Source: Hetaerina americana (lineage: Eukaryota; Arthropoda; Insecta; Odonata; Calopterygidae). Taken from it: a stretch of DNA of 64,000 bases. Position numbers and translations under genes: made by a program. The stretch covers positions 930,001-994,000 of the forward strand of contig JAKTNV010000079.1 of NCBI GenBank assembly GCA_022747635.1. Direction: 5' to 3'. This document shows positions 24,016-36,905 of the stretch, in pieces. How positions within the stretch are numbered: position 1 is the stretch's first letter; every line of letters starts with the position of its first letter. The notes beneath the pieces were generated by a model that did no database searches, had not been told where the DNA came from, and worked only from the letters and a program-made list of their open reading frames with translations.

Positions 24016-26218
24016 CTTTGGGAGAATTCCCTCCGTTGTGATGATACACACCATTAGACGCCCGACTGAAATTTTCGTCCCATGTTTTTGTCCTCCGGTT
24101 TGTCATAGGGAAAAACAACCAAAACGAAAATAGGCGGAGAGGCTCAGATGAATCTCACGGGTGACTGCCGAGTCCGTTGAGAGAAAAATGTTTGCTAGGT
24201 AAAAGATAATTTTTGCATTTAGTTCTTGGAATATTATATATTACCTCGGGTCTCCGTGCTGTTCGCGTCAAGAAACTCACCATATGTTAAGCCTGTTATC
24301 GTCTTGACACAAGGTAATACCAAATCTTCACAATAAAACCGGGAATGTTACCTCCCCAATCAGGTTAAATGTCTGGAAGATCTTATTTATTGCATCCTTC
24401 CGACGCAGCAGGAAAAATATAGTAGGGACCAGGAAGAACGAACACCAGGTATGATGAGGGAAAAACAAGTTGAGTGATAGAATAACTATTCGAAAATAAA
24501 TTGGAGAAATTGCTCGAATGGATGTCCCCTCTCTTTTCTATCACATTAAATATCACTGAAGTATCGTTCCTATACTAAGCTGCACTATTGACTTAATTAA
24601 ATAATTTTAACCATAGGTGGATAGCTTTTACTTCGAAGATTAGGGTATTTTCGCACCGTGTAATCAACACAAATAAATCTCACTAAATAGATAAAGATAA
24701 TATCTGAGACAACTTTCGATGATATTATGAAAAAATATTATGATCATCAAAGTGAGTGCTGATCGCCAGTCCCGCCTAGAGAACAGGTTTTTGGATCAGG
24801 AGATCCATCACATGTGATGGAAATTATATTTGTTTCGCTCTCTTTCATTCCGTACAGGTCCTACCATTTTCCGAAAGCTGATTTGCGCGGCTTTATGACT
24901 CGAAAGAAATAAAGAAATGTGAAGCACGCGCAGTTCCATCCGATCCGAAGATTAGTTCATGAGACGTGGAGGGGAAAATGGGGAAGGGAAGGAGGATGGC
25001 GTCCGTGGAAGGGTGGATGGTGGATGTGTCAAGGGGCGGTAGAGGAGGAATCCGACGACCTTTTGTGTGAAGCTCCCAGGTGAATGCTCCTGTATACGCG
25101 TGTTAGTGAGCAGTGAAGGATCGAAGAGCGAACTACAAACGGATCAAAAAAAAAATGAGAGAGAAAAGAACTTGTAGATGCATTTTCCTTCCGATTTCAT
25201 TCGGGAGTCCCCGTCGCGCTTTTGAGAAGACAGGGTGCGTGGGAGACCGGAGAGGACTCCAGAGACACACAGGCATCTCAACAGCTAATATAACAAGACC
25301 AGCCTCGATTCATATGACTGTGAATGAAACGGCTCCGTGACATCCGCCTGATCGAGGTTCGGAAGGCAGCGCATGACTTTTCAGGGCGCTTACACATCCG
25401 CTTCAACGTGTTTTGGGATGGGATTTACTGGTCCATCTCCTTCTGATTCACGCCAGCCGAAGGATTATGCATGTAGCGACTGGCCATTAACTATTTCGTA
25501 GAGTAAATCCCGGTCTTTTCATGCACGGCACCTTAGGCGACTGATTAACATGGAATTGACGGAAAATAATCAAATTTCAAAAGCCTAACTTAAATTAGCG
25601 CATAAGCAAACAAAATTTCCCATTGGTTCGAAATCATTTTACCGCACCCAAAGCCACGAAAGAAAGAATACGTGCATCTCCACAATCAGCCTGGAGAGGT
25701 TATGCGTAATATTTCCTACTCTTCTTTGTTGTTTTCAAGCTTTCCCTTCCATCCCTCGTCACTCTCTGTGGGAGGGGATGTCACTCGCCGTCCACTGCTT
25801 ACATCGGTGTGTCACATTCCATAACTGAGACTTGAGGGGCGGGAAACCATTAGTTGCATGTTCATGAAAAAGTAGAAATTCTCCTTCTTAGTTTTCAATT
25901 CTGCATGCCCTCACTTGTTATGGTGGAGGTCTGTCGTACAAATGGTTGTGGGTCATTTTTATTCCCTTTTTTCGCATAATAATTAACCAAATTATTCGGT
26001 GATTTAACCCTTGTTTTGAATTAAGTCTTCCTCCAGTATGTATACGAATTTGCACGTTATTTGATAGTTTTTTCGGAATATTTTTCCTTACTCTCCTATA
26101 TCCTCCCTTATCACCTACCTTCCTATTTGATGCTTGCACCCTCTCCCACACACCTTTTCGGTTGATCGCGGGGTATTTATGTCGATATTGATGCGTGAGA
26201 TGAAATGTAATGTAAACC
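24016..26218. other. Non-coding; nothing recognised apart from a short palindrome
   Basis: CCATCACATGTGATGG at 24805-24820 is a perfect 16-bp palindrome. Other sequence is AT-rich or mildly GA-rich (24960-25060). No gene recognised. Confidence 0.5.
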
Positions 26219-26424
26219 ATAAACACAGTTATCAACCCGAAGGTCGATTCGGTAGGTGATGGCAGAGTTCATCCAATACTAAGCCCAACGGCGTGTGAAA
26301 TTCAGACATCACGGTAAGTGGGCAAGTTCCTTTCCCTGAGCCAGTTTCCCAGGAAGATCTGATACCCGAAAAATCTCATAGCTCTGGTCACGCTCACGCT
26401 CTACCCCCGGACTACCATGTCCCC
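26219..26424 (-). repeat. tRNA-derived SINE, copy C, with internal deletion
   Basis: Read on the minus strand it starts with GGGGACATGGTAGTCC (A box). It then jumps from GTAGAGCG almost directly to the body block GATTTTTCGGGTATCAGATC, so the B box and about 55 bases of the head are missing. The rest matches the family: CTTCCTGGGAAAC, AGGGAAAGG, GAATTTCACACGCCGT and GAACTCTGCCATCACCTACC. It ends in a perfect 6-bp stem with a C(UUCG)G loop (26231-26248) followed by ACTGTGTTTAT. Without a B box it could not drive its own Pol III transcription. Confidence 0.85.
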
Positions 26425-29400
26425 GAAATTTAGTTTAATGATTGACAAATCGAGATTTCGACAGTAATTTTGAGTGAAAATACGCGAGCGTAATTTGGAG
26501 TGAAACAACAGTGACTACATTCTGTAGTGACCGATGACAGTATAAAACGAATTGAAGTGTAATTTATTGAAAAATATATTAAGATTAAGCCATTTGACTT
26601 TAAAGATTTGTCGTCGTGTCACTATGTTTTTAGCACTTTGAGAAGGCAAAAAGATAAACATAACGCAATCATTATCGAAATACTAAAGATTGAGAGATCT
26701 CTGACACCAGAAACTTTATTAACTCGACTTGATAGCAAAGCCGTAAATGAAAAATTTCATTGACCCAGAAGTGATACACGTAGGAGCGATTGCGAATCGG
26801 AGCTTGAGAGTGTCTACCCCACTTTGTATCAGAATCGGAGCATGAAAAACTCATAAAATACAATGCAAACCTAATTAGGTTCCTTGAAGTTCAAATATTC
26901 AATTCATACAGCTTAAAACAATGAAATAGGGACATTTTAGGAAATTAAAATTGCTATGGATGGAAAACATAAAAGTGATTCCTAAAACATCAAGATATCG
27001 CATTTCCACCATACGAAGTTCACATACTACCCCCACTTCCATTTCAGTGGTTCCTCTGAGTAAAAACGCTAACTGGACATATTTTCTAAAGTAGATCGCG
27101 CCTGTTTTATCCTAAGTGCATATAAATAACGGTGCGCATAAAATCAGTGATTAAAAACTATTTAGAGTGAAATCCTTTATAGATAGCCCCCTATTTGGGA
27201 TACCATCAGGGTTCACACGTTCATCATTTTCTATTCTACCAAACTCCCATCGGATCCAGCGGTTCTCATTCCGGCGGAAGGAATATTCGGACAAGACCCT
27301 GATGCGGTTTCAAGCACTGTGGGAATGGAAACACGCTTTCACCCCCGACGCAACACCGAAAATGCTTGAGAAGCCCGCGGCAACCGGCTGGAATTTTCTT
27401 TTACGGAGACGGATCACCCACTATGGTCTTCAACGCCCTACCGAACCCGCATCGATCACCTCGATGTCAAAAACCGCCTTTCCCGCGAATAAATACCGGA
27501 GCAATGTGAGACGAGGACCACACACAGCGAAAGTCAATACTGAACTTGAACGTCCTAATTTTCCACGCGCATTCCCCGTCAAAATACGCCTACCACAGCT
27601 GTATCTCGTCCTCAGCTTCACACCGTCCATGCTTTCTACTTCGATCGAAATGACGTTTTACGAAGAGAAGATCAGAAATTGCCGTCACTGATTGAGACGT
27701 AGTCAAGCTACACCCAATTTTTAAGTCGCAATCCAACGAAGTTTTGAAGTAGATATTTTTTAACACCCTAGTTCCGATATAAAGTTCCATTTGGCCATTA
27801 AATGATCCGAATTTTGCTGAAAATATTTTTTCGAACAAATCTAGCAGGTTTCACGAAAAACTTGAATTTCCATTTTTATAAGTGTACGGCACATTTAGAG
27901 TAGCAAAAGAATGGATTTTTGAATTCCTGAGATGGATAGAAACGTGGGCCCAAATGAGGGTAGGACAGATTTTAGCAATCCATGAAAGAAAGAATTGGAT
28001 GTAGTAAGCTCATTATGAAGCAAACCGAGTGACAACGGCAAATAATATCACACGAATCGCATCCTTGGATTTGTTCGAAACAAAAAAGATACATTCATAT
28101 GCATGAAAGGCAATAATAAAATGTAATTTCGGAAAATAAACTGAGCTAGTGGTGATAAATACTAAAGACGTGGAAGCAAAAGACCATGGATTCAATTTGA
28201 ACATCCAAACCTGATATTTTCTGCTTTATTTTCAAATATTCATTGATGTATTTATGATGAAATTCAAACAATGTTCTTGTTGATCAAGGCGAAACATGTA
28301 CAATCCAACTTCTTCTAATGTCATTCGTTTTTATCATGCCTACAAATGCATTTCTACGAGACTAACAGCCAGAAAATGTTACATAAACGTAAGATTCCTA
28401 GGCGTCCGGAAGGTTAGGCAGCTCTTATCAAAAGTATATTTGTGAAAAAAATGAGAGTTGAAGGAAATGCGAGTTGAGAGAGGCGTCAATTGGTGAACTA
28501 CATTACGTTTAATCTTCATTTGATTTAAATGATAAACATTTTGTTCGAGGTTACCTCGAAGAAAACCAATCACCTCATTCAATTAAAATATATATCGTAT
28601 TCTAAACAGGTAGTGCAGTAAATGACGTTGCGGTGTGGTGGTAGAAGGTTGTTAAATGTAACTTATGCTTTGAACTGAACAGCGAACGAAAGCAACGGTT
28701 GATCCGACCGGATTTGATGATATTCTACCATGGCCACCATTATTATATTAGTAATATTATATCCCGCGATGCAGAAGAAGTTGTGTCTCACAGTTTGAAT
28801 GAATGAACATTCCAGCAATTTTCATCACTTCATCTGACCGCGAGGTCATTCCAAAGCTCTAATGGCCCAAACAATAACAATATTTCCCACCACCCTGGTG
28901 AGACAAAATAAATCGCTGGAACTGCTCAAGTAATATTACAAGAGGAGGCACCTAATCATAAATCAGGGGGGTTTTGTTTCGATTGAAAAGAGTGAGGCAA
29001 GGCGAGCGCTGAGAGCCGCTCAAACTATGCTGTTTTCCTGGTCATCGTAGCATTTCTAATGGCTCATGTCGCGAGCAAATAAGCATGCGTATCAATTTAG
29101 TCTCTACTGGGCACGTACTTCTTAACTTGAGGAATTGAGGAATACGTGGCTCCCTCTAATGCAGGAGAAAAAGTGAGTCACGACCGTCAAGATGACCCAA
29201 TAATTTCAACAGCGGAGAAGATGAATAGCAACTCGCAGCTCTTGAGCAGCGAGCAAGGCCGCGCGACCCGAGTGATTCATTCGGCTGCTGTTACTGGTTC
29301 GTGGACCCGACGAGTCATCATCCAATATAAAACGATATCGACAAAGAATCGCTTCTCCAAAGATAAGACAAAATGTCTAACTAAGTTACACTAACGTGCA

Positions 29401-30982
29401 AACGAACATTTTACGCATTAAAGTGCCAAAAATAAGGAAGTTGAATCAATTTTGTGGAGTCTGGCGTAATGCTGTGGAAGGCGAACATGACCGATTCATA
29501 GCAAACAATAATGCACTATTCCACTGTTGACACATTCCCATTTAACGAATCAATCTAAAAAGTTGAAGATTTATTTTACTTGAATTTGAAACAGAGGAAC
29601 TAGAAAACTCTCAGAGATAAATATTTACATTTCCCCAGGAGGAATCAGGGAGAGGTGGGCTCTATCCCTCATAAATCTGACTCACCTGAGAGTTGATAAC
29701 TTATGAGTTTTGATACAGATGACACCGAACCAATAATTTAGGAGAGGTAAAAAATACACAGTAGTAAGATAATAAACACATCAAATGTTTAAAGTATATT
29801 TTCGAACCTCGGGGTAGGGTAGGCAGCCTGCGCACATATATGCAAAATTGAAACACTAAAATACGTTTATACGACGTAAATTTTATCCCGATGCCTAAAC
29901 CAAATACCTCGGCTGCACTACCATGCTCGACTTTTATGGGTATCAATAGGGATTCAAAATAAATATTCTCGAAACGCGCAGAATTATCACCAGTTAAACA
30001 AGAAAGATTTAAAAAAATACGAAAGTACAAGAACAAATATTGATACATCGTACAACAAAATAAATGAAACTGATATCTAAATGTGAGCTCAATTTTACAT
30101 GAAATCCTATTCATTTCACCAATATTTCATTACCCATTTATGAACTGGTAGCGAGGAGGTAGCTGGTGCATGCATGCATTAATGGTGAACTAATATTAGC
30201 GTTGACAAAATCAAGGGACGAAATATTTTGCATAGAAAAGCCAATTTCTCTATCTCTATAGGCGAAAAGAAAAGTACCGGTTGGATTCTTGCAGCCACGT
30301 TGATTTTGTAATACAGACTAAGTTATACTTCCTGAGTAGATCAACACTCTTTGAGCTATTTTTACAATGAAAATGACCTAAGGTGTTCTAGGGCCAAATT
30401 TTCATTACTACTGGTAAAACAAATTTATGTGATTGTAAAACAGGCACATGACATTAATTTTCCCTATAGAGTTAATGTATTTTCTCCTAATAGGGTACGA
30501 GTGCCGTTATATCTAATCTAACTCAAAACAGTAGTATTTGCTTGAGTTAATCTTTGGATATAGGTTATAAGACCGTAAAAAAGAGAGGAACAGGGAGAAT
30601 TTGAAGAAATATGGCGGGAGATGTGATGGTGGATCCTCAATAGACAATGAAGTGTCACACAGTAAAGCGCGTATGTGGGAAATCGCCTAGCCATTTTGAT
30701 GAAAGCGAATATTGAAAAATTACCACCATTATAGTTTAAAGCTAAATACAACAAATCACTGTTTTGTTAATTAAAAAGAATTTTTATGAAATAAATATTC
30801 AGGAAAATAGCACTAATTCCGTCTTTCTCGCCTTCCGTAAGAGTCGAAAACGCTCTCCTGCCTACGCCAACCTTTTATTGGAAAGGGGAGCCAGCCTTTC
30901 TCAAATGACCTCAAATGAACGCTCTTGCAAAGCAGCACCTCCAGTATAATTTGTTTTAAACTTCGCGGCACCGTTTCAATGA
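26425..30982. other. Long non-coding stretch; nothing recognised
   Basis: A 174-codon frame (27167-27691, +) and a 137-codon frame (29701-30114, -) are the longest. Neither shows a domain I know. Composition is AT-rich throughout and I see no further SINE or LINE piece. Confidence 0.5.
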
Positions 30983-31064
30983 GCAGTCGTGGCCGAGTGG
31001 TTAAGGCGTCTGACTAGAAATCAGATTCCCTCTGGGAGCGTAGGTTCGAATCCTACCGACTGCG
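30983..31064 (+). tRNA. tRNA-Ser (anticodon AGA)
   Basis: A complete cloverleaf is visible. The acceptor stem is GCAGTCG/CGACTGC with discriminator G. The A box lies in the D arm (TGGCCGAGTGG, 30990-31000). The anticodon stem TCTGA/TCAGA holds loop CTAGAAA with anticodon AGA at 31016-31018, reading UCU and, with inosine, UCC and UCA. A long variable arm, typical of class II serine tRNAs, follows, then T arm GTAGG/CCTAC with B box GGTTCGAATCC (31043-31053). There is no intron and CCA is not encoded, as usual for nuclear genes. All stems pair perfectly, so this looks like a working gene rather than a SINE head. Confidence 0.96.
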
Positions 31065-31066
31065 AA

Positions 31067-31071
31067 TTTTT
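31067..31071 (+). terminator. RNA polymerase III terminator of tRNA-Ser
   Basis: A run of five Ts lies two bases after the discriminator base of the tRNA, the usual signal for Pol III release. Confidence 0.85.
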
Positions 31072-32649
31072 CTCTTGAAAATTCTTTACGGTTGCGTCTC
31101 ATCAAGCATTTTTTATCGAGCTGGGCAAATTCCCCATGAAGGCTTTTTTTTAAAACTCTCGGCTCTTGTATTTATAAACTCCTGTTCTCATCAATACTTG
31201 GAATGAAGTAAATGGTACTAATTAATTCGGTCTCTGAATCACTGGTTATTTCAAAACTTAGCGAAAAAGATATTAAATTTGTTACGCTAGGGAAAACTGA
31301 AATTTCCAAATAAAATTATTTACCCTTGAAACTTCCATTTTTCATTCCGACGAATTAATGCTCTAACAATCACTTAATACAAACAGATGCTTACCAGTTG
31401 GAAAGCAAAAATACTGAAGATCCACCACATCCTTCAAAAGTTAGTGCTTTTACCTAACTGTGCTATAAAAGTATCTTCGCCACAGTCGTCGCCAGGACAT
31501 ATTAATCGAGGTGCGTACTCTATGGTACCATTAGGTAGATTAATGTGCTGAAAAGAAAATGGTAATATTAATATTTGACTACATGATTTGCTACTTTAAA
31601 AACTTCAATATTCCCTGTCAGAGAGAACTTAGTTGGGCTGGGAGAAATTATGCAATGAGCATAGTCGCTTCGTGATTCCTTCGCAAATAAAGGAGCACTC
31701 ATGAGGAAAATCGGGGAAGCTATTATAATCGTTTGGGGCACAACCAACACCGGTCTTCGGGCTGTGCATTGATTAATGAGGAGATATACAGTAAGGAACC
31801 GGAAAGATACTTTTCAGACCTCACCGAATGAAAGAACGATAATTATGGCCAACATATTCAGTTCTCGTGTGACCTCGAAATTCTCACGTCGCCAAATCCA
31901 TCCTCCGTTCCCACTTCTGTTCGCGCGGGAGTGCGAGGAGGAGGGGAAATCGGTATGGAAAGAAAGGTGGACTCAGCGCGGAACGGAACGTTATGTGTTA
32001 ATAGTGTGATGCAGGAAAGATTGGAGATGAGTAAACGAAGTTCATGTCGAAGAATGCGATACGATTGTGACCACAAGCGCTTCAAGGGAGGGCGGAAAAG
32101 TGACGATGGTGACACATGTTCAAAGGTGGAGCGATGAGAAAACTTTTGAGACTCCAAAAACCGTAGACGACAAACATACTCTGACCTCAAGTATAGACCT
32201 TGGCCGGTAAGACGAAGCGAGCGACATGAGGAGGGAAATCTATTGTTTTTAACCCTGGGATCTTCATCAGCGTTCGACCACGTGAAAGATCGAGGGCGGT
32301 GATGCCATCGGCAATAGAAAGAACATTGAGAATCGAAATATTTTTAAGAAATGTAATTTGTAAAAGATTGGATATCAGCAGAGATTTTTTTTGTTCGTCA
32401 TCGAAATGAGAACAATTTATTAATACAAGTGTATTGGTAGCAGTAGGAAATGTATACATTCTTATGCTCGCACGACAATGAGATGCAGTTTTACATGCCA
32501 TTGCGTACTTAATGTTAAATAATAGATTGGGTAAGAAATCAAGCACCAAAAGGTGGCGAATCAAATACATTTATTTCGATGTTAAGGTAATGTCTAGCTG
32601 ATGTATCTCACGGGACTTGGTAGTATTGTCAGTCAGGTAAACGAAGTAA

Positions 32650-32705
32650 TATATGTATATATATATACATACTATATAAATATATACATAATTATATATA
32701 CATAA
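32650..32705. repeat. Imperfect AT microsatellite
   Basis: (TA)n interrupted by TACATA and TATAAATATA units. Confidence 0.85.
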
Positions 32706-33019
32706 ACGGACTCAGAAAATTAGAAAATGTTCAGACTCTGAAAATTAGGCATTATTCTTTTAACAAAATTGTTATGCCTCGAACAAAATAAAATATCGTA
32801 TTGTGCGAAGGTCTTTTTCCCTGTGCGATAACAGTAAACCTCCGCTCCCATGCGTGCGTTCTTGAACCAGAGAGAACCAGTTGATACGCGCCGTAATATG
32901 TATAACAGGCTCGGCACGCTGATATGAATCTCATGTTTCGTAGTTATTTTGTTTTATAGGCATTCACCCCAGACCGCAATACTCGCCTTAATTTAAGGCA
33001 CCAAAACAAGCCACGCACA

Positions 33020-33130
33020 CCATATACAGGCGAACCGGGATTCAACCGAGTGGCCTTCGCCGTACATGGCAACCAAACACTCCTCCTGCATTATGAATAT
33101 TTAACAAGTAACCGGCGCACTAACTCACAA
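33020..33130 (-). repeat. Possible SINE head, third type
   Basis: On the minus strand, GGTTGAATCCCGG at about 33037-33049 resembles a B box and T arm with one base missing (GGTTCGAATCC expected). Upstream GTTAGTGCGCCGGTTA resembles a D arm, but the spacing is too long for a plain tRNA head. No second copy is in the window. Confidence 0.25.
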
Positions 33131-33284
33131 GCTTTTATTTCCTCTGCGATTTTGAAACTCCACCCAATTTGACGAAACACATTCTATACTATATCATTGA
33201 CCAAATACGGATTTCAAAGATGGTAGAACCACAGGCTTCATTCCAGCTTGGAGAAAGGCGGTTGCCGGCTGAACGTCCTCGACA

Positions 33285-33340
33285 GCTTAGACTTCTGGTC
33301 TGAAAGATCTGGTATCCTTCAAACCAGAAGTGATTTAAGC
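33285..33340. other. Imperfect hairpin of microRNA-precursor size
   Basis: ACTTCTGGTCTGAAAG (33291-33306) pairs with CCTTCAAACCAGAAGT (33316-33331) at 14 of 16 positions around a 9-base loop. GCTTA (33285-33289) pairs with TAAGC (33336-33340) beyond a small internal loop. The arms are about 22-25 nt. Either strand could be the transcript. Chance is a real alternative in 64 kb of AT-rich DNA. Confidence 0.3.
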
Positions 33341-33689
33341 AGCTGAGTCTCGATCAACAACAAAATGCATTCAATAATGTTCAAGATGAATAAGAATCTC
33401 GGAAATGATCCATTCCAGACAATTTTTACTTCCATATTCAATGCCGCCAATAACTAGAGCCGATCGCTACTCTGAGGGATATATAAACATGTAACACTAA
33501 TATGACACACGTAAATAAAAATAAATAAATCTTCTTTCGTGGAGCCCAAGAAATATACAATTATACCTTATGTAAAAATGTCCTCGGATTTCATAACCTT
33601 ACCTAACAGCACGTGATGCAAATGCGATAACGTTCAATCATTTCTCAAAGATGATGTATCGACATTCCCAATTTTACACATGGCACAAC

Positions 33690-34345
33690 GAAGTTCACAG
33701 CCAAGCACCCGCGTGCCTTGCCTTGCCCGGTTGCCTTGATCCCTTGGAGTGGTGTGCGGTTCGAGGGAGTGTGTGTTTGCGTGGGTGTGAGCGCACGTTT
33801 GTGTCTGAAAGCGGGTCCTTGGAGGTGGGTGTGAGGGTGCCGGAGTATCGTGGCGCGGGAGAGGAGGAGGCGTGGGTGGCGTCGGAGGTGCGACAAGTTT
33901 CTCTCCCGTTCGGCTCCAGCGATCCCTCGGGCTATTCACCCCGACCCTCTTTCCTGCCACACTCCCCCACCTCACCTCCCTCTCACCCGGACAACACTCC
34001 ACATCACCCCCCTCCTTGCTTCCTCACACCCCTTCTCGTCATCACACCGCGCGAGGGAACTCGGGGGGAGGAGAATGAAACGGCGCGAAAAAACTTTCGA
34101 AGCCCTGCTTCGCCGAAGCATCGCCATCACCTTACGCTGGCCAATCATTTTTATTTGTTTTCCCTGGCCTCTTCCCGCCCGCGATGCATTTACCCCTCCC
34201 CACTTATCTCAACTCTGCTCCCCTCCCTCTTTCGCACTTTTCCGACACCGCGACCTTTCCTCCTCCCCTTCCCTCCCGTATCATTCGCGACCCCTTCTTT
34301 TCCTCTCTTTCTCCCGCTCTACCTCCTCCTCCGGTTACAGCTGCT
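33690..34345. other. GC-rich, pyrimidine-skewed patch
   Basis: G-rich at 33730-33900, then strongly C/T-rich to about 34330. A 267-codon frame (33651-34454, +) and two overlapping frames exist in the same DNA. They are Pro/Ser/Leu-rich, and three frames open together points to composition rather than coding. Confidence 0.45.
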
Positions 34346-36540
34346 GGGCTTTGCACCAGTTAATGACCGATTTTATTTGCACCCCAATGGTTTACGTTGG
34401 GGGTGTAAATGTAGCTCTAGCGAACTCTTTTGCTTTTCTTTAAATAATCCATAGGAGTGTCTAATTCTTCCAAAATTCTCGAGGGGAAGTGGCAATTTTT
34501 TAATTGTATTTAATCAAGTTATATGATACCGATAAATTATTATACCTGATATGTAACAGATTCTCCGATTAGTGCATTGAGATTACCCTATCTTTGAATT
34601 TATGCAACATTCCTTTGAGTCGGTGGTGATGTAATGAATTTAAACTGTTGTTTTCAGAAGTGGTTTGCAACTAGTATGTCTCTGGAATGGGCGTCTTCGT
34701 GTTTGTCTTCAATGACTAGGTAAAAAATTGCTCCTAGGTAGCAATGATATTGTAAGTAGTTTTTGATTGTGACTCAATTTTAATTCTTTCAAACGTAATC
34801 GACAGGTTCATATTTGTCTGAAATTTTATCGCATCAAAAGAATCATTTCTTTTACAATAACTTTAATGAAATTATTTACGTTTGTTACTTGGTTCATTTC
34901 CTCATGAAATGGAGCCATCAAACATTCCAGATTTTGTTTCTGCCTTTTGACTCTGTTTTTAAATCCGCGCATTACAATCTGTTTTATTTACTCTCCATTT
35001 CATGAATTTTCAAACAATTTACTTTCAGAGTTTCATATTACTTCTCCAGTTGCTATTCTGCTAGTCTTGTAAGATGAAAAATCCAAGCCACATTGTTAGT
35101 GCTCTCTCTTGAATCTACACCGATTCATTTCTGCTGCACAACTTTTACCAGACTATCTCCATTATCCGCGCCTTGTACCATCTCTCTCTCTCTCCACTTG
35201 AATAAGCCAATGCGAAAAAAGAGAAAAAGGGTAAAAGGTTAAACATGAACTCACAAACCTGATGACCAAAGCGCTGAAGTCACTAAATAGTTTACAAACA
35301 AAAATCTCAAGGACTTAAGATTATCATTCAGTAATAGCAGACGAATACTTTTCACGCTCTGACCTGTATCACGCCTTCCTGAATGATGATTATTCTTAAA
35401 CGGACATTAGCGATCGAAATCGTCAGCTTCAAACATTTCACAAGTCACGACTGCCACGCGCGAGGATGATCGGAAATAAATCTGAATCACATGATTGAAC
35501 GGAGGTTTACAATCGGGCGGGCTTACCTATATTACCCTAGATATCTAGTTGGTAAATATTTACGTCAGCAATAACACATTTGATTTCATGAATCAGCATT
35601 TAACCAGGAAGAGATACGGTAGTAAGATACCTAAATAGCAAACAAAATGAGAGAGCATTTAAAAATTGAAAAGGAATCTTCGGAAGGATACTGGTATATT
35701 CGGCGGATCTGCTGATCGGTCAGAGTCGGCATTCACAATAACGTAAAGGAAGCTTAGAAGAGAAATAAGAAGACAGCAAAGTATGCGAGCTGAGGAGATA
35801 TGAAAAGATAATGGAGTGCTGAAGTCGGGTAACAGAAAGAAAGATGATACGTAAACTTGAACGAGGTAGAAAATGAATGCCTATGGTAGGATACACGAGG
35901 GAGGAAGGGAATTGTAGGGAAGATCACAGCTCAGTCGTAAACGAGGAATTATCGATTTCAGTCATAGAGAAGAAATTCTATCGATTGTTAAAAAATCTTG
36001 TGTAGAATTGGCTGTATGATCCTCCGATGGCCTACCTATCACGAACTTGACAAAGTCGCAATATACGATTTATTATCAAGTAAAAGAATTAATAACACCT
36101 AGACTTATTCAATAGGTTCTGAATGGGTGATAGTAAGAGTATTTCCTCGTCCAAGAGCTAACTTATGATTAAAAATGAAGAGGACCGCAAACTCAGCTGC
36201 CGCAATAAAATCCACAGCATTCAGTGGGATAGCCCCAATTGAAATAAGACTATGAATCCTCAAGAGGTCACGGGCAGTCACCTCACAATAAGAAATAACC
36301 GCCTTCGAAAAATAAACTAACGGCTGACTTACAGCCGACAGGCCAACGCCATCACAGCATACACACAAACACATACGCCGAACACACCCAACTCACGCGA
36401 CCGAGAAAAGCCATGACGTAAGCAGCGAAGTCGGACTCCAGAAAAACAAAACGATGGCAGAGGGAAGATGATATTGCCACCGCGGGATTTGAACTTATTT
36501 TTTTTCCTTCCTCCTCTTTCATCTCGGAGGAGGCCCAATG
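34346..36540. other. Non-coding; nothing recognised
   Basis: AT-rich. An 89-codon minus-strand frame (36105-36374) resembles nothing I can name. GTTCAAATCCCGC on the minus strand at about 36484-36496 looks like a lone B box without an A box. Confidence 0.45.
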
Positions 36541-36905
36541 GGGTGGGGGAGGGGATTTATAAGGGCAAGGAAAGGCATCCTTCTCCGTGTCCTATAATCC
36601 CTTTATGCGCTTTGACTCATTAGCTCCTCGAACATGGAAAAGGTCACTCACACGTGACCACGACCCCTACCCCCGTCCTACATTCCCCTCCGCCGCCGCT
36701 CCTCCTCATCCTCACTGCCCACTCCCGCGCCGCCCTCTCCTCCCTCTCGTTGAGGGGAGACCCCGCTCGACGACCGGCTACGATCAGCACACGCCCTCGT
36801 GGATGTTGCCACCGCCACCCCACCCCCATACCCGCCCCACTTCGCCTCCTGAGGCCGCAGTGGCGCTTAGAGTGACTGACATCTCGACGCGATCAAAGGA
36901 CTGCG
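36541..36905. other. GC-rich, C-skewed patch
   Basis: Runs of CCC/CCGCC with CpG. Overlapping frames on both strands are low in complexity. No gene assigned. Confidence 0.4.

Larger units (their letters stand above)
31072..33689. other. Non-coding; a few small structures only
   Basis: AT-rich DNA. It contains the AT-rich microsatellite at 32650-32705, a possible SINE fragment on the minus strand (33020-33130) and the hairpin at 33285-33340. No protein gene recognised. Confidence 0.5.

Noticed and set aside
31748..31766. CACCGGTCTTCGGGCTG resembles the SINE tail hairpin
   Set aside because: No SINE body lies beside it, so a short chance match is more likely.
33651..34454. 267-codon open frame on the + strand
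   Set aside because: It lies in a C/T-rich patch where several frames are open together. The product is Pro/Ser/Leu-rich with no domain.
36484..36496. Minus-strand B-box-like GTTCAAATCCCGC
   Set aside because: No A box at tRNA spacing and no repeat body, so no SINE or tRNA is called.
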